DNA of 64,000 nucleotides from Gautieria morchelliformis. Taxonomy: Eukaryota; Basidiomycota; Agaricomycetes; Gomphales; Gomphaceae. Both the position numbers and the translations under genes were made by a program. The stretch is taken from the NCBI GenBank assembly GCA_015179125.1, contig WHVA01000138.1, forward strand, positions 124,001 through 188,000. The letters are read 5' to 3'. Below are positions 20,679 to 30,853 of this stretch, piece by piece (the stretch's first letter is position 1; the number at the start of each line of letters is the position of its first letter). Below the pieces are notes generated by a model. That model did not search any database, was not told the DNA's origin, and was given only the letters and a program-made list of their open reading frames with translations.

Positions 20679-21286
20679 CCACCTGCTTGCTCCCTGGGCG
20701 ACAGCGGGTAGACCTTACAGTTGGTGGGCTTTGACCCAGGCTCCAACTTGATGGCATGGTCCCATAGCTTCCGTGGAGGCAGGCCATCAAATGACTCCTT
20801 GGAAAAGACATCCTCAAACTCCCGTGGGTACTCCAGAATCTCCACCTCCACTTTATCATGCTTCCTGGAGGCTCCTGCAAGGTGTTGCGAAATGTTTCCT
20901 GTGGTGTAGACATGTTCTGCTTCTGGCGGAAGGTTTATGTACAGCAAGCGTTCTCCTTCCACCAAAGTGTCTTCTGGGCTGAGTCAGATGATGTTGGAGT
21001 GGGAGTCAGAATAGAGAGTGGGAGATGGTTCATATTCTGCTTCCAGATCCTCTTCCACAAGCAATGGGTGAGGGCCAGAACAACATGTCTGTATGATCTG
21101 TTCGGTCTTCTGCTGCTCCTGATGCTCCTTTTGCACTTCTGACCTGCACATGTGACACTGGGTTGGGCATCGACTCATCAGCACCTTCCGAGTCTGCCAG
21201 TTGATCTCTGGGTTGTGCTCCTGCAGCCAGGTAAACCCGAGGATGATGTCTTGCTTCCCCAGGCTGGTGACTGCAAAGGAAGTGCA
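20679..21286 (-). pseudogene. Gypsy H protease end and RT N-terminus
   Basis: Minus strand. A protease C-terminal motif ILGFTWLQEHNPEINW lies near 21250-21200. A linker follows, and then the pre-RT segment (EILEYPREFEDVFSKESFDG, LPPRKLWDHAIKLEPG) up to SPREQ near 20690. The upstream part (gag and the protease active site) is cut off by LTR A3 at 21287. Confidence 0.88.
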
Positions 21287-22969
21287 TGTCATGACACATT
21301 TATTTCTTGTATCCAGCTATCCCCATTTTCCATTTCATCACTCCACCTCTATGTTCGCTCCATTCGCTCTTCACCAAATTTGCTGAAGGACCATTCACTA
21401 CTTGCATCATTCGCCAGTAGACACGCCATCAGACACGATTGACATCCTTTACCCAGCATGATGGTTCATCACTGGCCCCATCATCTTCCTGACTCAACCC
21501 CCTTTGGGTGTTCCTATGGCCGGAATGCATTTGCAGGACATCCTACCCGTAGATCATGTGGGATCAACCCAGCAGGCCAAGAGTCCGTGCAGGGTAACAT
21601 GTATGCAGGTCTCAAGGTGTGTTTTCTAACATAGGTACCTTTGTCCTCTCTCCCCCCATTGTTTCACATTCGCACTCCTCCCTTTCTCCATTGTATGTGT
21701 GTTTCATCTATTTGTATCCTGACTGCACACCCCTATCCAACCCTGACTCATGACGGCCTCTTTCCTATTCGTGGATATTATATGAGAATTCGGTATAAGT
21801 AGTTTACATTTGCATGTACATTCTGCAGTTCAATTATCATACGTCTATCTTGTGCAAAACTTGACCTTACTGTGACTATCGTCTTGAGCCCTCTTTTATA
21901 GACTACTATCTTAGACCAGAGGAGGACTTAAGCACCACTGGTGAGTTTTCGTACTTCACCTTGACTACTTTAGTCTTCATACCATTGTCAGTGCTGTTGG
22001 CGAAGGGCTCCAAAGGAGCACCTTCGCCGGCGAAAGGATTGTTACTACTAGACAACCTTTCCGTGAGACCGTGTATGTTACATCGTCAAGTATCATGGGC
22101 TATTTCGCTATGACTGTAGATAGGGCAAACTCTGTTCGGGTAGCCCTCTCCCCTTCTAAACTTAGGGCCCGTTTGGTGCCCGCGAATTGATACGCAATGG
22201 TGAAGTAGTTCAGATATAAGCAGGGTAGTTAAATCTGGACAGATTTTATTTTCTTCGTGAATTGAAATCAGCTGAACAGCCGCAGTTTTCAACTGTTCTC
22301 AACCCAAGCAAGGAGTACTGCCGGCACCGCGGCCCTATCTAGTATTGATGCATCGGCAGATTGATTGCCAAGAGCATGTGCAAACATAATTAAGCTGTCA
22401 TGTGACATAGCCAATGTTTTGCCATTTCAGAGGGTTTTCCATGCCTATGTGCGATGTAAGGGAATCAGGCTTACAAGGAGGCTTACTTATTTCATACTAC
22501 AAAAGATTTACCTGTTTTCTAGTGCAGTACAATGGTCTATGAGTACTAGAGTATTGCGACACTGGCAACGGACCAGATGATGGGTGTTGCGGACCGGACG
22601 ACGGGACGGATGGTCACGAACCTGACAATACAGTTTGAGTTAAAGGCCGCTAGATTACGCCTAGATATCAAAGAGCTAGAAATTTAAACTGCTTAAACTT
22701 CTCAGACCAGTACGGAAAAATAGTAGAGGGTTCCTTGCAAACTGCATCGCAAAAATCTTGCGAAGCCACCCGCCGAACAGTCACAATCTGCAGAATTTCT
22801 ACGAACTGCCAGTTCACACATTTTGGGTGGTGCGAATAATTTGCAAAATCAAATTTGCGGGCACCAAATGGGCCCTTACTGGCTTCACCTTATTCGCCGA
22901 ACTACACACTTCATTGCATTTGCTGTGTTCACTAATACACAATATTAATGCCTGGGTACAATCTTGACA
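21287..22969 (+). mobile_element. LTR A3 carrying a Harbinger-like MITE
   Basis: Family A LTR (TGTCATGACA at 21287 to ATCTTGACA at 22969), interrupted at 22165-22875. Net length is close to 970 bp. Flanks (GTGCA, CAAGT) do not form a target duplication, so one side has been rearranged or the LTR is a remnant of a recombined element. Confidence 0.85.
22165..22875. mobile_element. PIF/Harbinger-like MITE
   Basis: A 711-bp insertion starts GGGCCCGTTTGGTGCCCGC and ends with the reverse complement GCGGGCACCAAATGGGCCC (one difference). TTA flanks it on each side (22162-22164, 22876-22878). A 3-bp TTA duplication and GGGCC..GTTTGG termini are typical of PIF/Harbinger. No transposase is present, so it is non-autonomous. 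Other LTR-A copies lack it. Confidence 0.85.
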
Positions 22970-23607
22970 CAAGTCACAATTCACCTCACCTCACCCGTCT
23001 TCAGCCACAGTCAGCTTTACACAACACTCTCTCACATTTGATATAGAAACAATGTCCACATACATTTACATCTCAATGAACATGAAACACAAAATATCAC
23101 GTATGAGGAAATTGTCCTGCAATAGCATACATTGCCCACGATTCATCCCATTGTATACATGCCTGTACTCTCAATCTACATACATTTTGCCCTGTATATA
23201 CATGTTTATACACCTTTCACCACATTTATAAATATTTCACCTTCTCACCCTCACCCTCCTTCCCTGCCTCCAAAAGTGAAGCGCAGGTGAGGCTTGTAAT
23301 TGAAGTAAATGTTCTTTAATGTATTCAGTGTATGACAATAAAATGGTGTCTTGATAGTGCCCTCAACAGTCCTGTGGATAAGCCAAACATATGGGATTGT
23401 TGATGCTTCCGGGAGGTTGGACCTGCTGGGGGATGGGACTTGATTCAATGCTTCTTGAAGGATGGGTGCTTCTATGCTATGCTAGGTAGGACTATATGGC
23501 ATAGATAGTGTACAAATGTCTCAGTTGTTACGTATCGTGAATACTGGAAGTCAGAACTAGAAAGGACAGTGGCTTCAACTTATATGTTGTGCCCCCAATG
23601 AGCTATA
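22970..23607. other. Unassigned AT-rich stretch with Helitron-like motif
   Basis: No convincing gene. The motif GTGAAGCGCAGGTGAGGCTT near 23277 is nearly the same as one at 61329, shortly downstream of the Helitron helicase. This may be the remnant of a non-autonomous Helitron 3' part. The rest is not recognised. Confidence 0.3.
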
Positions 23608-24612
23608 TGTCAAGATTGGTTTTCAGGCGTTAATATCGTGTATTAGTGAACACAGCGAATGCCCGGATAACTTGTGCGAATAAGTATGCCATTCGGTGAA
23701 TAGGTGAACCAACAAATGTCCACAAGATAAGAGGGTTGCCTGAACGGAGCTTGCCCTATCTACAGTTGTAGCGAAATAGCCAGTGGCACTTGAGGGTATA
23801 ACATGCAAGGTGTCACGGAAGGGCTGTCTAAGTAGCGACAATCTCTTCACCAGCGAAGGTACTCCCTTGGAGTCCTTCACCGACAGTGCAGAAAATAGTT
23901 CGAAGGCTAAGGTAACGAAGATGAAGTATGAGAACTCACCAGTGATGCCTAAGTCCTCTTCTGGTTGAAGATCGGAATCTCCAGGAGAAGGCTCAAGATG
24001 ATGATCACAGCGAGGTCAAGTTTGCACAAGATGGACGACGTATGATAATTAAACTGGAGGATATACATGCGAATGTAGACTACTTATACCGAATGCTCAT
24101 ATGGTGCTAGTGAGTAGGAAAGAGGCCGTCTGGAGTCAGGGTTGGATAGGGGTGCGCAGTCAGGATAAATGATAGATGAAATAGACATACAATAGAATGG
24201 CAGAGGGGTGCAAACATGAAATGATGGAGAGGCAAGAGGGCAAAGGCCCCTATGTACGAAAACACGCCTTGGGACCTGCATATACACCACCCTGCATGGA
24301 CTCTTCGTCTGCTGGGTTGATCCCACATGACCTATGGGTAGGATGCCCCGCGAATGCATTCTGGTCATAGGAACACCCAAAGGGGGTTGAGTTGAGAAGA
24401 TGATGGGACCAGTGATGAACCATCAATCTGGGTAAAGGATGTCGATCGTGTTTGATGGCGTGCCTGCTGGTGAATGATGCGAGTAGCGAATGGTCATATG
24501 GCGAATGTGGCGAATAGCGAATGGAGCGAGGAGTGAATGGAGCGAAGACGAGCGAACATGGAAGAGTGGTGAAAGGGAAAACAGGGATAGCTGGGTACAA
24601 GAAATAAATGAT
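23608..24612 (-). mobile_element. LTR A5, 5'-clipped
   Basis: Family A LTR in reverse orientation. The plus strand starts TGTCAAGATTGG at 23608 and is colinear with A6 to the segment AAGAAATAAA. The terminal 12-15 bp (TGTCATGAC..) are replaced by Copia D sequence. The junction with the Copia D pol fragment keeps an open reading frame. Confidence 0.85.
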
Positions 24613-26460
24613 GTTGATGTCAGACCTAAAGAAGCTGCTCCAACAAGGAGAAGCGAGAGGGTCCGTCAGCAGCAGGTGCAGCTGGCCCCAAGTGGTCCCG
24701 TAACAAGATCTCAAGCTAAGAGACATGCTGGTGCAGATATCACTACACTAGCTTATGAGGAGATTGAGGACCACCAAGACAAATTATTTGAACAAGATTT
24801 ATCCTCTGAAACTGACGGCATCAGTGATTATAACCTTGCCATCAGTACACTTTCGACCTCCGAGCAAAACAAAGATAAGGTGCTGCCGGATTTGAATCAG
24901 ACCGAGCCTAGCAATGCAGATGAAGCCTTAAATGATCCTATGTGGAAAGCATCGATGGATAAAGAGTACAAGGTGCTACTTGACAAAGGTGTATGGGAAG
25001 TGGTCAAACCACCTCCTGGGGCAAATATTGTCGGAAATAGATGGGTATTCCTCTGGAAACGCAATCCAGAAGGTGAACCCATTACACCTAGATCGAGGAT
25101 GGTCGCCCAAGGCTTTACACAAGGTTTTGGAGTCGACTACAATGAAACTTATGCACCTGTTGCTCGGATGACTTCCTTACGGATTATATGTGCCATTGCT
25201 GCCAGGAATAATTGGCCTATTCACCAAACGGATGTGGACAGTCCGTATTTAAATGCTACACTGCACAAACCTATTTACATGAGACAGCCGTATGGATATG
25301 AGACCGGAGACAAAGATGATGTCCTCCTGCTGAAGAAAGCACTTTACAGCCTCAAACAGTCTGGAAGGGAATGTTACAAATGTCTGAGTGGTGAATTTCT
25401 CAAGTTAGGATTCACTAAATCAGCTTCGGATGGAGCTGTATTTTGCAGACGTGGACCGAGAGGGCATGCGATTATTGCAACGGCAGTGGATGACCTCACT
25501 ATCACAGCTGAGAGTCAACCAATCCTCGATGGGGTAAAGCATGACCTTGCCCAGATCTTCAGTATGAAAGATCTAGGCGAGATTCACTGGCTTTTGAACC
25601 TCAAAATCGAAAGGGATTGGAATAACAAATCGATTGCAATATCACAAGCTGCATACATCCAGAAAATCATCAAAAAAATTCAATCTGGATGATGCTAAAA
25701 CATTTTCCATGCCTCTCGACCCAGCCGTTAAATTATCCAGGGACCAATGCCCTTCCACAGACGAAGACAAACAGAAGATGTCAAGAGTTCCATACAGACA
25801 AGCGATAGGATCATTGATGTGGGCAGCAGTAGCCACTCGACCAGACATTGCATTTGCAGTGTCACTACTTTCTCAATTCCTCGAAAACCCAGGTTTAACT
25901 CATTGGAATGCAGTCAAACGTGTCTTTAAATATCTAAAAGGCACGATAGACTACAAATTGACACTTGGGAAGAATCGAGACGGCCTCATTGGGTATTCAG
26001 ATGCGGATTGGGCTTCACAAGAGCATAGGCACTCATATTCGGCTTATATTTTTCAGATTGATGGAGGGACAGTATCATGGAGTTGTCAAAAACAATCCAT
26101 AGTAGCCCTATCATCAACTGAAGCCGAATTCATTGCTCTGACTCATGCGAGCAAAGAAGCCTTATGGATGCGCCACTTTATTTCTGAAGTATTCCAACCG
26201 CTGAATTGTCCCATCAAACTTTATTCAGACAATCAATCAGCCATTGCCATTATCTATGGCACTCAACAACACATGAGGACCAAGCATTTCGACATTAGAT
26301 TATATTTCATCTGAGATATAGTCGAAGATGAAGAAATTAAGCTTGTGTGTGTACCTACCAATGGAACACATGCTAGCCGATCTTCTCACTAAAGGACTTC
26401 CTAGTCCTAGAGTGAGAATCCTCAACGAGAGAATCAGAATATATTAAGCTTGAGGGGGCG
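24600..26460 (+). pseudogene. Copia D reverse transcriptase and RNase H
   Basis: A pol remnant. A linker (VRQQQVQLAPSGPVTRSQAK) is followed by the RVT_2-type RT: MWKASMDKEYKVLL, GNRWVFLWKRNPEG, MVAQGFTQGFGVDYNETYAP, TDVDSPYLNATL, ALYSLKQSGRECY, and a catalytic AVDDLTI (YVDD-like) near 25487. A stop or frameshift near 25690 separates it from RNase H (DWASQEHRHSYSAYIF, SIVALSSTEAEFIALTHA, SDNQSAIAI). A further frame break precedes LTKGLPSPR. The first half of the element (5' LTR, gag, integrase) is missing. Confidence 0.92.
26447..26460 (+). promoter_or_regulatory. Polypurine tract of Copia D
   Basis: Purine-rich AGCTTGAGGGGGCG directly abuts the TGTTGGGTG start of the LTR, as expected for the plus-strand primer of reverse transcription. 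It fixes the sense orientation of LTR family D. Confidence 0.85.
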
Positions 26461-26947
26461 TGTTGGGTGCATACAAGCTCCTGCACCAAAATCAAGCATA
26501 ATATATTCGGTTTGTTGTATGGTTTCCAATTGTTTCTCACATTGTTCTTGTACCATGCATTCACTTCTCTGCTTATTTTCGAAAATTTCCAGTCACTCTC
26601 TACCTCTCCATTTCATTCTGTTATTTCTATTTTCACAAGCGGCTGCACCCAGCCGAGTTTGAAATGACTTCGACACGCGAGCCCTTGGGTGCTAAAGGGT
26701 CAGGTGCACGTATATGCATTCTGAGACAGAGTAGTACTCCTCTCCCAGTGACAATAAATTCACTGAGAGAGGCGAGTAGTATCTTTCATATTTACATAGC
26801 ATGTTTACTGAAAATCATGTAGTGTATTTGATTCTAGGTATTGTATTAATATAACAGTGACAATAAATTCACTGAGAGAGTGTATTTGATTCTAGCTTTC
26901 TAAGAACTCTACTGAACCTTCCCTGCCATAACCCCAAGTTGCTAACA
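26461..26947 (+). repeat. Copia D 3' LTR (D3)
   Basis: 487 bp, TGTTGGGTGCATAC..GTTGCTAACA. The same family as D1 and D4. It has two stem-loop copies (CTCTCCCAGTGA..TCACTGAGAGAG near 26750, and a repeat near 26862) with the duplicated GTGTATTTGATTCTAG segment. Confidence 0.92.
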
Positions 26948-27614
26948 AATGAGTCATGACAGCCTGCACCTCCTTGCAATTCGTGATAGGACCAGTGATG
27001 AACCATCAATCCAGGTAAAGGATGTCAATCGTGTTTGATGGCATGGCTACTGGCGAATTATGCAAGTAGCAAATGGTCATTTGGCGAATGTGGCGAATAG
27101 TGAATGGAGCAAAGAGTGAATGGAGTGAAGCTGAGCGAACATGGAAGAGTGGTGAAAGGGAAAACAGGGATACCTGGATACAAGAAATGAATGGGTCATG
27201 ACAACTGTTGGGTGAAAACTTCAGCGAAGCTAATTCGTCCTGCCCTGCAGTGGTACGAGTCCCATTGAGTCCAACCTGCATGGAGGCTGCAACTGACACT
27301 ATCCAAATGCATCCTGAGCATGTGGGTCTGTCATGGAGTGGGAGTTTAACAGATGATGGGTTCTATGATGGATGTGTCATGACGCGTTTATCTCCCATAC
27401 TTAGAAGCTCAGTTTTCCTATTTTCTCACCCCACCTTTGTGTTCGTTCCGATCACCATTGTTATGTTCGGCAACCAACTCTCGCTGTTCGCGCCAACTAC
27501 CATAGCTGCGCCGTCAAATGCACTATCGACGTCCTGAGACTGACTCGGCAGTCATCACTGGGCCTACCACCTCCTCTGCTCGACCCTCTTCCGATGGTGT
27601 CCGAATAGTTGGGT
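26948..27614. repeat. LTR-A fragments and unassigned sequence
   Basis: It contains a reverse 5' fragment of LTR A (26985-27203, minus strand starting TGTCATGACC at 27203) and a forward 5' fragment (27375 to about 27545, TGTCATGACGCG). About 170 bp between them is unrecognised. No gene is seen. Both fragments break off where other copies continue, so this is a recombined cluster. Confidence 0.65.
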
Positions 27615-28646
27615 TGTCATGACCTGTGCATTTCCTGCACCTTGGTATCCCCATTTTCCCTTTCGCTACTCCTCCTCAGTGTTCGCTCGGCTTCGCCCTC
27701 CACCTCGACCTCTCCTCCCCTATTTCACCTCTGTTCACCCTTCCTTGCATTTCGCCGAACGGCTATTCGCTGCTCGCATCATTCGCCAGCAGGCACACCA
27801 TCAAAAACGATCGATACCATTCACCCGGCATGATGGTCCATCATTAACCCCATCGTCTTCTTAAATCCAACCCCATTGGGCGTTCGTATGGTCAGAGTAT
27901 GCTCGCAGGACATCCCCTCCATAGGCCGTGCGGAATCAACTCAGTAGACCAAGAGTCCATGCAGGGTAGCATGTACGCGGGTCCCAAGACATGGTTTTGT
28001 CCATAAATGCCTTCGCCACCTCTACTCTCCGTCATTTCATGTTTTCCCTCTTCTTACATTCTATTGTATGTTTATTTCATCTATGTTGTATCATGACTGC
28101 GCACCCCTATCCAACCCTGACTCGTGACGGCCTCTTTCCTATTTGCTGATACCTTACGAGCATTCGATATAAGTAGTTTACATTTGCATGTATATTCCCC
28201 AGTTCAATTATCATACGTCGTCCATCTTGTGCAAACTTGACCTCGCTGTGATCATCGTCTTGAGCCTTTCCTTGAATATTTCTATCTTCGACCAGCCAAG
28301 GACTTAGGCATCACTGGTGAGTTCTCATACTTCATCTTCGTTACCTTAGCCTTCGAACTACTTTCTGTGCTGTTGGCGAAGGGCTCTGAAGGAGCACCTT
28401 TGCCAGTGAAGGGACCGTCGAAACTTAGACAGCCCTTCCGCAATATCTTGCACGTTACGTCGTCAAGTGCTGCGAGCTATTTCGCTACGACTAGATAGGG
28501 CGAGCCCCGTTCGGGCAACCCTCTTGTTTCATGAACATTCATCGGTTCACTTATTCGCCGAACGGCATACTTATTCGCACAAGTTATTCGGGCATTCACT
28601 GTGTTCACTAATACACGATATTAACCCCTAAAAACCAATCTTGACA
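27615..28646 (+). mobile_element. LTR A4, full-length 1032 bp
   Basis: TGTCATGACCTG..CAATCTTGACA, complete and uninterrupted, with TATA-like ATATAAGTAG near 28168. Flanks TGGGT and GGATG do not match, so its insertion site has been rearranged or it recombined with the adjoining A fragment. Confidence 0.9.
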
Positions 28647-29294
28647 GGATGATGGCCCCAACACCTGGAATCTGTCAGGGGACACCCTGTTTTCCATTTC
28701 CAGTTCCGACTCCATTTCTGACTCCGGTTCCGGTTCCGATTCCATCTCCGCCTCTGCTTTCGGAAATGATTCCGCTTCTGGGAGAACTTCCACCAGTTCT
28801 GTTCGCTTTTCCAGTTCCACTCCAATTTCCGACTTCTGCTCTCGGAACAGTGTCGGAAATCAGGCGACTCATGTAATAGGTGGCATCAAGGGTCGATCAA
28901 GGGTCAGGGGGATGCAGGGTTGATGGCGAGTGCCAAGTGCTGTCCCTGGCTGCGCAGCGTAGTATAATACGGGCTCGCTGACATTGGGGGTCCTTAGACT
29001 TTTCTCTTTGGATTTCCCCTTGTCAGGTGAGAATCCCCTCTCTTGTATACTCTGTCGTTCATTTATACATACTTTGGATTTCCCCTTGTCAGTTGTGTGG
29101 TAGTGTGATCTCCACAACCAGCCAGGGTTGCCCTTACAGAATCCTGGTGGGAATGATGTGAGTAGCGAATGCGAAAGCAGTATGGCGATGAATATTTTGG
29201 CAAGATATTTGCTGGTTCGGGAAGTTGTTCGCTGGTTCAGGAGGTCATTCGCTGGGTGTTGAGGGATGATTCGCAGAATGAACGAATCATGACA
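28647..29294 (-). repeat. LTR-A-like 5' fragment split by LTR J2
   Basis: In reverse orientation, TGTCATGATTCG starts at 29294. The GCGAATG-type repeats and GATGATGG segment follow the LTR-A layout but are clearly more diverged. Solo LTR J2 sits inside (28673-29138), with GAATC duplicated on both sides. Confidence 0.65.
28673..29138. mobile_element. Solo LTR J2
   Basis: 466 bp, TGTCAGGGGACACC..GGTTGCCCTTACA, nearly the same sequence as J1. Duplication GAATC (28668-28672, 29139-29143). Confidence 0.93.
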
Positions 29295-29905
29295 CTATTC
29301 CTAAGTATTTCAGATTGGAAGTTGGAAGTTGGAAAGTATCAAGGGAAGTCAAAGGTTGGAAACTAAGTCAGAAGGCGGAAGGTGGGAAGGCGGAGAGGCA
29401 GAGGTCAAGAGGTGGAGGGGCAGAGGTCTTGCAATACTTGCTGTGCTAAGAACAGGAGATAGCATGAAGGGAAGCACGTATTGTATCAAAGGTGATTATC
29501 TGATTGCAGAATCAAGAGCATACATGAGGGGGTTTTATACAAAGAGCTGAAGCAATATGTAATGTTGTACTACTAAGCATATTCTGAGGAAAGTGGAAGT
29601 TGGATAAGATATATGGGGTAAGTAAATAATCAAGAACAAAGAACTACAAGGGGGGTGCAGGGTAGAGTCAAGAACAATGGGCAAAAGAACGATGGGACAG
29701 AAAGAATATTTGATATGACAGAACAATGGGACTCCAGAGGGGTTGGACATATGGTCTTGCTGTGTTGTGAGTTGAGTCTGGTGGGTGCGAGTAATAGAGT
29801 CAAATGGGGAAAGGATATAACAAGGGGCAGGACTATTGGAAGTATTGGAATGTCGGAAACAAGGCAGAACTGAGTGTTGGAAGTTGAAATAGTATGGTCG
29901 TAACA
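29295..29905 (-). repeat. LTR-I partial copy (I3)
   Basis: The minus strand starts TGTTACGACC at 29905 and follows LTR I (35351 copy) through the TATAAAA segment and the AAATACTTAGG motif. The last part of the LTR is missing at the junction with the LTR-A-like fragment. Confidence 0.75.
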
Positions 29906-30156
29906 TCAGTAGACTATGCGGCTTATACTCGAGCACCAGTGAGTACTACAATATATCCAGACTGGAGAGAAGGTCCTCAAACAGTGACTGGAAGATAATC
30001 TTTTGGTGACTTTGTTCTCATACTTCATAGCGATTTTATACATACATGAGTGATACTAACTAATGGATAATGCATGGATGGCCCAATGGAGAAAACAGGG
30101 ATGGAGTGGAGTGGATCAGGGGAATGCATATATGGAGATGGATGCCAGGAATGGAG
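29906..30156. other. Pre-insertion flank of Gypsy C
   Basis: 251 bp without a recognisable gene or repeat. It ends with TGGAG, the target duplication of Gypsy C. Its counterpart continues at 49026. Confidence 0.6.
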
Positions 30157-30637
30157 TGTAAATAACCTGTGTACATACATAGTACATGTTAATAGTTATG
30201 TGCAGTAGCCTAGAATAAATGTGCTATACATGGGAATGAGCGACCTGCGTATGGATATGTGAAATGGTACATACCTCAGTGAAGCTTCCGTTCACTGAGG
30301 TATGACTAACTATGCATCTGAACTATATACCTACTTCAGTCATGCAAGACCGAAGCTATTAGTGTCCTCCCTACCCTGACTATTCGGCCACGCCAGGCAT
30401 GGCCCTGCTGTGTTCCAGGCTTACCAATAGCACCATGTCTCAATAGTACATACATAGTGCTTAGCTAATACCAGTGGGCCCCTTAGGGACCCACTGTACA
30501 GTTCATGCGTGGGAACCGGCCAGCGGTTCCCATCGCATCTTACCTTACAACTGTCACTATGTAGCATCCAGAATACCACACATTGGTCAAGTTCTGTCTG
30601 CCCTTGTGACACAAGGCTTAAGATCTGCATCTTTACA
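30157..30637 (+). repeat. Gypsy C 5' LTR with an inserted 256-bp element
   Basis: TGTAAATAACC..CATCTTTACA, matching the 210-bp 3' LTR apart from an insertion at 30187-30442. It is followed by the leader with TCCTGCGGTTGAT, also seen in Gypsy B. Confidence 0.9.
30187..30442. mobile_element. 256-bp insertion in Gypsy C 5' LTR
   Basis: Absent from the 3' LTR. It begins TGTTAATAG and ends GTCTCA. The 8-bp ATAGTACA is present on both sides (30179-30186, 30443-30450); other boundary choices give TACAT. An exact stem-loop ATACCTCAGTGAA..TTCACTGAGGTAT lies at 30271-30303, similar in its core to those in LTR family D. Class uncertain. Confidence 0.65.
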
Positions 30638-30853
30638 ATTTTTTGAATGATCCTGCGGTTGATTGCCACGTGGCCAACCAATTGTGGATTCAGAGCAATC
30701 TTGAAAAAGATCGCTGCATCGACGACTAAACATTGTTGAGACCCTCCAGTAGACACTCTACTGTCGGCTGCGAGCGTGATGATTCCACGCAGCTGAAGAC
30801 AGACATGAGCCACCAGCTCGTGGTCCACACCCCATGTGCAGCCTAGTGACACA

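Noticed and set aside
23623..24726. Several open frames on both strands, repeated at 11231, 40840, 41000 and 58744
   Set aside because: They recur because they are parts of LTR family A; no retroelement protein motif is present.
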